Origin: Bacteroidales bacterium UBA2712 | GTDB lineage: Bacteria > Bacteroidota > Bacteroidia > Bacteroidales > Paludibacteraceae | DNA: 64,000 nucleotides | Assembly (NCBI GenBank): GCA_002354055.1 | Contig: DEKW01000020.1 | Location: 1-64,000, forward strand | Direction: 5' to 3' | The notes under the pieces: generated by a model | The model's input: the letters and a program-made list of their open reading frames with translations, nothing else | Database searches by the model: none | Told to the model about the DNA's origin: nothing | Made by a program: the position numbers and the translations under genes | Part shown: one piece after another, positions 59,678 to 64,000 of the stretch | Numbering within the stretch: position 1 is the stretch's first letter | Layout of the letters: each line of letters begins with the position of its first letter

Positions 59678-59695
59678 AAATGAAAAAATAAGAAT

Positions 59696-60010
59696 ATGGC
59701 AGATGTACATGACATACAGAGTTGGTTGAACGGCGATAAGCTGCGGAGCCAGAAGATCAGAGAACAATACCCGCTGATAGGGTTGATTGTGGGTCTGGTC
59801 TTTTTGTATATTCTGACGGGTTATCAATCTGCCAAACAACAACACCGGTTGACGGACACGAAGAAAGAGATGCTGGACGCGAAATTCCGGTACATGACGA
59901 TTAGTGCGCAGTTGACAAATAGCACAAGGCAGAGCCAGGTGATAGAGGTGCTGAAGGTTAACGGGAGTGAGTTGCAAGAAAACCGGATACCGCCTGTGAA
60001 GGTAAAATAA
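59696..60010 (+). CDS. FtsL-like division protein
   Basis: 104 residues. Cytoplasmic N-terminus, one transmembrane helix (PLIGLIVGLVFLYILTGYQ, residues about 26-44) and a short periplasmic coiled region (RLTDTKKEMLDAKFRYMTISAQLT). Position between rsmH and ftsI, size and topology fit FtsL, which links division proteins FtsQ/B to FtsWI. Sequence identity in this family is low, so the call rests mainly on context. Confidence 0.8.
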   Translation: MADVHDIQSWLNGDKLRSQKIREQYPLIGLIVGLVFLYILTGYQSAKQQHRLTDTKKEMLDAKFRYMTISAQLTNSTRQSQVIEVLKVNGSELQENRIPPVKVK

Positions 60011-60133
60011 TTTACCATTTGGTCATGTACCATTTACTATTTATGTACCATTTGGCTATTTAGCCATTTAACTAAATGGTTCAATAACAAAATAAATGAC
60101 CAAATCGTAAATAACAAAATTGTAAATGAATTT
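60010..60133. repeat. Spacer made of the 15-base AAATGACCAAATCGT word in both orientations
   Basis: Two and a half copies of the word (60093-60129) and an inverted copy (60010-60026, 16 of 17 positions complementary to 60096-60112) fill the ftsL-ftsI gap. They can pair into a hairpin, with a second small stem (TTTGGCTA..TAGCCA) inside. The same word is found in the coding sequences of mazG and the pectinesterase. Confidence 0.8.
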
Positions 60134-61930
60134 ATGTCTGACGAGCAGAGAAATACGGTTTGGAGGTTCGCGATGATATTCATCGTGATCGCTTTGGGTT
60201 TTATAGCTGTGCTCGTGAAAATCGTGTATATCCAGGCGGTGGAGAGAGACGAGTGGTTGAAGGTGGCAGAGAAACAAGTGCCGACGAACAGGCCTATACC
60301 TGCGACACGGGGGAATATCCTGGACTGCAACGGGCGGTTGTTAGCGAGCAGTATGCCGCAGTATTATATATATATGGATACACGCGTGCCCGCGTTGCAC
60401 GAGAAAAACGGGGAGTTGTTTAACAAGCATATCGACACGCTGGCGCTGGATCTGGCGACGATTATCGGGGATAAGAGTCCGGCGGAGTACAAGGCAAAGA
60501 TCGTAGGGGCTTACCGGCATGGAGAAAAACGCTTGCGGGTTTGCGAAAACCGCATCAATTATCTGCAGCGGCAGGCTCTGGAGCAAAATAAACTCATCAA
60601 AAAAGGCAAGTATAAAAGCGGTATTTTCTTTGAAGATCAACATCGGCGGATCAAACCTTACGGCTTGTTGGCGAGCCGAACTATCGGTGGTATCTACGGC
60701 GAAGGCGGAAGTGGAAACTCGGGCCTGGAGAAGGGTTTTGACAAGGAGTTGAGGGGTCTGGACGGCATGAGTAGTATTCAGAAGATCGGCGGCCGTTATG
60801 AGTCCGTGACGGTAGAAGAGGCGCAGGACGGATTAGATATCCAAACCACTATTGATGCCAACTTGCAGGATATCGTGGAGAACGCGTTGCTGGCAAAGAC
60901 GGCGGAAAGAAATGCCAAATGGGGCTGCGCCATTCTGATGGAAACGCAGACGGGTTATATTCGCGCGATTGCGAACCTAGACCGGTCGCAAGAAGACGGT
61001 AAGTATTACGAGGCGCAGAACCACGCCGTGCAGCGTGTAGAGCCGGGTTCGACGTTTAAGACGATTGCTTTGGTGGCAGCGCTGGACGACGGAAAGATTG
61101 ATATAGACGACACGGTGGCGGTTAGCCGGACGCCGTGGAAATATTTCTCTGTGACGCATACCGACGCGCACCCGATGGACACGATTCTGACGGTGAGGAG
61201 TGCGTTAGCGGTGTCATCGAATATCGCGCTGGCGAAGTTGATCACGCGGAGTTATGAAGGTTCGGCGCGGAAGTTCGTGAGGCGGATCGAGAAGATGGGT
61301 CTGCTGGACAGCGTGTATTGCGAGATTCCGGGAGCCGACAAAGCGAGGATTGAGGTTCCGCGGGACACCGTGACGCTGAGTAAGATGAGTTACGGCTACT
61401 CGGTGGAGCTGAGTCCGATGCAGATTCTGATGTTCTATAACGCGATTGCTAATGGGGGACGGATGATGCGGCCGATGTTAGTGACGGCTGTTCAGCAGAA
61501 CGGCGAAGTGGAGAAGAGTTTTCGGCCGGAAGTGGTGAAGTCGTCGATTTGCGGAAAGAGCACTTTGCGAGATATACAAGGGGCGTTGCATGACGTCGTT
61601 TGGGACGACCATCTGGGTACCGCGGCGGCGCGGAAATGGAGTAATAAAGCGCAGTCGAAGCTCGTGAATATCGCCGGCAAGACAGGTACGGCGCAGTTGA
61701 TCCTCCCCGGCAGAGGGTACTCGGGCAAGCACCATAGGATGACTTTTGTGGGGTACTTCCCGGAGGAGAACCCGCAGTACACGTGTATCTGCATGATCGA
61801 GGATCCGCAGTACCCGTACGATGCCGGTATGGACTGCGGCAGCACGGTGCGGGTGATTGCAGAGAAGACGATGGCTTATACCGGATGTTTTGTATATCAA
61901 GAAGGAGAACGCAAATTAGTAAAACGATGA
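60134..61930 (+). CDS. ftsI: Penicillin-binding protein, FtsI/PBP2-type septal transpeptidase
   Basis: 598 residues. Cytoplasmic start, one membrane helix (FAMIFIVIALGFIAVLVKIVY), a PBP dimerisation domain (PATRGNILDCNGRLLASS) and a transpeptidase domain. The active-site motifs are STFK in VEPGSTFKTIAL, SSN in AVSSNIALAK and KTGT in AGKTGTAQL. It cross-links septal peptidoglycan. It ends soon after the transpeptidase domain (YTGCFVYQEGERKL), so the C-terminal PASTA domain found in many Bacteroidota FtsI proteins is missing. The stop overlaps the murE start (ATGA at 61927), so translation is coupled. Confidence 0.94.
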   Translation: MSDEQRNTVWRFAMIFIVIALGFIAVLVKIVYIQAVERDEWLKVAEKQVPTNRPIPATRGNILDCNGRLLASSMPQYYIYMDTRVPALHEKNGELFNKHIDTLALDLATIIGDKSPAEYKAKIVGAYRHGEKRLRVCENRINYLQRQALEQNKLIKKGKYKSGIFFEDQHRRIKPYGLLASRTIGGIYGEGGSGNSGLEKGFDKELRGLDGMSSIQKIGGRYESVTVEEAQDGLDIQTTIDANLQDIVENALLAKTAERNAKWGCAILMETQTGYIRAIANLDRSQEDGKYYEAQNHAVQRVEPGSTFKTIALVAALDDGKIDIDDTVAVSRTPWKYFSVTHTDAHPMDTILTVRSALAVSSNIALAKLITRSYEGSARKFVRRIEKMGLLDSVYCEIPGADKARIEVPRDTVTLSKMSYGYSVELSPMQILMFYNAIANGGRMMRPMLVTAVQQNGEVEKSFRPEVVKSSICGKSTLRDIQGALHDVVWDDHLGTAAARKWSNKAQSKLVNIAGKTGTAQLILPGRGYSGKHHRMTFVGYFPEENPQYTCICMIEDPQYPYDAGMDCGSTVRVIAEKTMAYTGCFVYQEGERKLVKR

Positions 61931-63396
61931 TACTCAGCGAATTATTAAAAGTTATCGAGCCGATAGAGGTGATCGGCGAGACGAACAAAGAGATCAAGGG
62001 TCTGCATTTTGACAGCCGAAAGATCGGAGAAGGTGACTTATTCGTTGCCCAAGTCGGCACAGCAGTAGATGGCCATACTTTCATTGATGGTTGTGTCGAA
62101 AAAGGGGCAGCGGCGGTGGTACTTTCGGACAGGAAGTACCTGCCGAAAGAGGCTAAGGGCGAAGGGTTAAAGGCGAAAGTGACCTATGTCCTTGTGGAGA
62201 ACACGGATAAGGCGTTGGGATTGTTGGCGAGCAAGTGGTTTGGCGAGCCGAGTAAGGCGCTGACGCTGGTTGGTGTGACAGGTACGAACGGCAAGACGAC
62301 TATCGCGACTTTGCTATACAAACTCGTTCGGGCTTTAGGACATAAGGCAGGACTGCTGTCCACCGTGGTCAATTATATCGAGGATGAGGCGGTCGCTGCG
62401 ACGCATACTACGCCGGACGCGATTGAGTTAAACGGGCTGCTGAGACGGATGGTGGATGCCGGTTGTGAGTACGCGTTTATGGAGGTGAGTTCACACGCCA
62501 TCGCACAAGAACGGATAGCGGGGCTGGATTTCGACGGGGCGCTGTTTACCAACCTGACGAGGGATCATATCGACTACCATAAGACTTTTGACAACTATCG
62601 GGATACAAAGAAAAGGCTTTTTGACGGGTTGAAGAAAAGTGCTTTTGCGGTGACGAACAAAGACGACAAGAACGGGTTGGTGATGACGCAGAACTGCCAA
62701 GCGGAAGTGAAGACCTACTCCACCCGCTCGCTGGCGGACTATAAGGCACAGATTTTGGAGGAAGGATTTGAGGGGATGATGCTGAATATCAACGGCAAAG
62801 AGGTGTTTGTGCCGCTGGTGGGACGGTTCAACGTCAGCAACCTGTTGTGTATCTACGGCGCGGCGCTGTGTCTGGGATTTGAGGAGTTGGAGGTGCTGCG
62901 CGTGCTGAGTACGTTGAAGCCGGTTAACGGACGCTTTGAGACGATACGAAGCGAGAAAGGCTGGACGGCGATTGTCGATTACGCCCACACGCCGGACGCG
63001 GTAGATAATGTGATTCAGACCATCCGGGAGATTAAGAAAGAAGGTGCCAAACTGATCACGGTGGTCGGTTGCGGAGGAAACCGGGACAAGGGCAAACGAC
63101 CGATGATGGCGCAGATTGCAAAGAGGGGAAGCGAACAGTTGATTTTGACGAGCGATAACCCGCGCGACGAAGAGCCGGCGGATATCTTGAATGACATGAA
63201 AGCCGGTTTGACGGAAGAGGAACTCAGGAGTACGTTGGTCATTGAGGATCGCGAGGCGGCTATCCAGACGGCTTGTACCTTGGCGCAGAAAGGCGATGTG
63301 ATTCTGGTGGCAGGCAAGGGCCATGAGGACTACCAGATTATCAAGGGTGTCAAACACCATTTTGACGACCACGAGATTGTGAGACGATATTTATGA
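61927..63396 (+). CDS. murE: UDP-N-acetylmuramoyl-L-alanyl-D-glutamate:meso-diaminopimelate ligase
   Basis: 489 residues from ATG 61927, overlapping the ftsI stop. The Mur ligase ATP loop is GVTGTNGKTTIATLL. The carbamylated-Lys region, DYAHTPDAVDNV and the meso-DAP signature DNPRDEEP are present, so the third residue of the stem peptide is predicted to be meso-DAP. It is a cytoplasmic ATP-dependent ligase. The stretch EAKGEGLKAK (62149-62179) is encoded by nearly the same 31-base word as in the M24 aminopeptidase (23391-23421). The last residues VRRYL are followed after 17 bases by mraY. Confidence 0.96.
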   Translation: MILSELLKVIEPIEVIGETNKEIKGLHFDSRKIGEGDLFVAQVGTAVDGHTFIDGCVEKGAAAVVLSDRKYLPKEAKGEGLKAKVTYVLVENTDKALGLLASKWFGEPSKALTLVGVTGTNGKTTIATLLYKLVRALGHKAGLLSTVVNYIEDEAVAATHTTPDAIELNGLLRRMVDAGCEYAFMEVSSHAIAQERIAGLDFDGALFTNLTRDHIDYHKTFDNYRDTKKRLFDGLKKSAFAVTNKDDKNGLVMTQNCQAEVKTYSTRSLADYKAQILEEGFEGMMLNINGKEVFVPLVGRFNVSNLLCIYGAALCLGFEELEVLRVLSTLKPVNGRFETIRSEKGWTAIVDYAHTPDAVDNVIQTIREIKKEGAKLITVVGCGGNRDKGKRPMMAQIAKRGSEQLILTSDNPRDEEPADILNDMKAGLTEEELRSTLVIEDREAAIQTACTLAQKGDVILVAGKGHEDYQIIKGVKHHFDDHEIVRRYL

Positions 63397-63413
63397 TTTA
63401 GGATTTAAGATTT

Positions 63414-64000
63414 ATGTTATATTCATTATTTACCCATTTTAGCGATGTGTTAGGTGCGCGGTTGTTCACCTATATCTCGTTCAGGGCTATTTTAGCGGGG
63501 GTCATCGGACTGCTCGTAAGTATCTGGTTTGGCGACTGGTTTATCAATTTCATGAAGCGTCATCATATTTCTGAGACGCAGCGGGACGAAAAGACCGATC
63601 CGTTCAATGTAGCGAAAAAAGGTGTACCGACGATGGGTGGTCTGATTGTCATTGCGGCGATTCTGATTCCGTGTCTGCTATTAGGTAAGTTGACGAACGT
63701 ATATATGATTCTGATGCTCGTCACGACCCTGTTGATGGGGGCTCTGGGCTTTGCGGACGACTATATCAAGACGTTCAAAAAGAACAAAGACGGTCTGAAC
63801 GGATGGGTAAAGATTGCAGGGCAAGTGAGTCTGGGTTTGATTGTGGGTCTGACGCTGCGTTTCTGCCCGGCGGTGAGTATGAATGAGGTGGTGACAAGTC
63901 ATATCGAGAACAATGTGGTGGTCGTTGAGAAGACGCCGGAGATCAAATCCACGCAAACAACTATTCCGTTCGTGAAGCACCATAACTTCAACTATGCGGA
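63414..64000 (+). CDS. mraY: Phospho-N-acetylmuramoyl-pentapeptide transferase (partial, runs off the window)
   Basis: 195 codons are present. The start MLYSLFTHFSDVLGARLFTYISF is typical of MraY. TPDRDEK-like ETQRDEKTDPFNVAKKGVPTMGG holds the conserved TMGG motif, and LGFADDYIKTFKKNKDGLNG carries the catalytic Asp pair. MraY makes lipid I from UDP-MurNAc-pentapeptide and undecaprenyl phosphate in the inner membrane. The insertion after the fourth helix (HIENNVVVVEKTPEIKSTQT) is common in Bacteroidota MraY. The 17-base gap to murE is a small gattta-type repeat. Confidence 0.96.
   Translation, partial: MLYSLFTHFSDVLGARLFTYISFRAILAGVIGLLVSIWFGDWFINFMKRHHISETQRDEKTDPFNVAKKGVPTMGGLIVIAAILIPCLLLGKLTNVYMILMLVTTLLMGALGFADDYIKTFKKNKDGLNGWVKIAGQVSLGLIVGLTLRFCPAVSMNEVVTSHIENNVVVVEKTPEIKSTQTTIPFVKHHNFNYA

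Overview
The window is a continuous piece of a Bacteroidota chromosome, most likely from an uncultured gut-type Bacteroidales. The evidence is two SusC/SusD nutrient-uptake pairs, a TonB receptor with a carboxypeptidase-regulatory domain, calycin-like and PCMD-type secreted proteins, an Nqr sodium pump, a MurE with the meso-DAP signature, and many promoters of the Bacteroidota type (TTG/TTTG, about 20 bases, TAnnTTTG). The standard genetic code fits every gene. No rRNA operon, intact transposase, integrase, prophage or CRISPR array was seen.

Layout. 1-6 kb (+): end of nqrE, nqrF, a strong terminator, a TrhA/hemolysin III protein, valS and a pectinesterase-like protein. 6-9.7 kb (-): a visibly AT-richer segment with an AAA+/DUF4143 ATPase and an LTA-synthase-like membrane phosphotransferase, preceded by an unusually structured 360-base gap. 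9.7-14 kb: nadC, divergent from an operon of a beta-barrel protein, a secreted lipase-like hydrolase, a lipoprotein and rlmH. 14-22.7 kb (-): an M23/LysM peptidase, an EF-hand membrane protein, a palindrome-rich spacer with a small Pmp3 protein and a broken gene, two secreted proteins of unknown function, then a DUF262-DUF1643 pair that may be a defence module. 22.8-25.4 kb (+): an M24 aminopeptidase and clpP. 25.4-43.2 kb (-): three large secreted proteins downstream of a TonB receptor, htpG, and SusD/SusC pair 1. 44-47.4 kb (+): a SufT-like protein, lpxH and mazG, with a convergent tRNA-Leu, then an M16 peptidase. 47.6-57.4 kb (+): SusC/SusD pair 2 with a lipoprotein, an M6 metalloprotease and a small lipoprotein. 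57.7-64 kb (+): the dcw cell-wall cluster mraZ-rsmH-ftsL-ftsI-murE-mraY, with mraY cut by the window edge.

The most unusual material is non-coding or repeat-like. (1) A roughly 150-base element occurs twice (43684-43838 and 59430-59571). All three of its stems are kept by compensatory changes, while an internal 18-base strand and the 8-base apical loop are identical. (2) The gap before the LTA-synthase-like gene holds nested long inverted repeats that compete with a terminator-like stem. (3) Short DNA words (a 15-base word, a 31-base word and 7-3-7 palindromes) recur between genes and also inside unrelated coding sequences, where the reading frame is preserved; the clearest cases are in mazG, the pectinesterase, the aminopeptidase, murE and rsmH.

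All calls were made by reading the sequence, without database searches. Family names rest on recognised motifs, and coordinates of repeats and stems were counted by hand.
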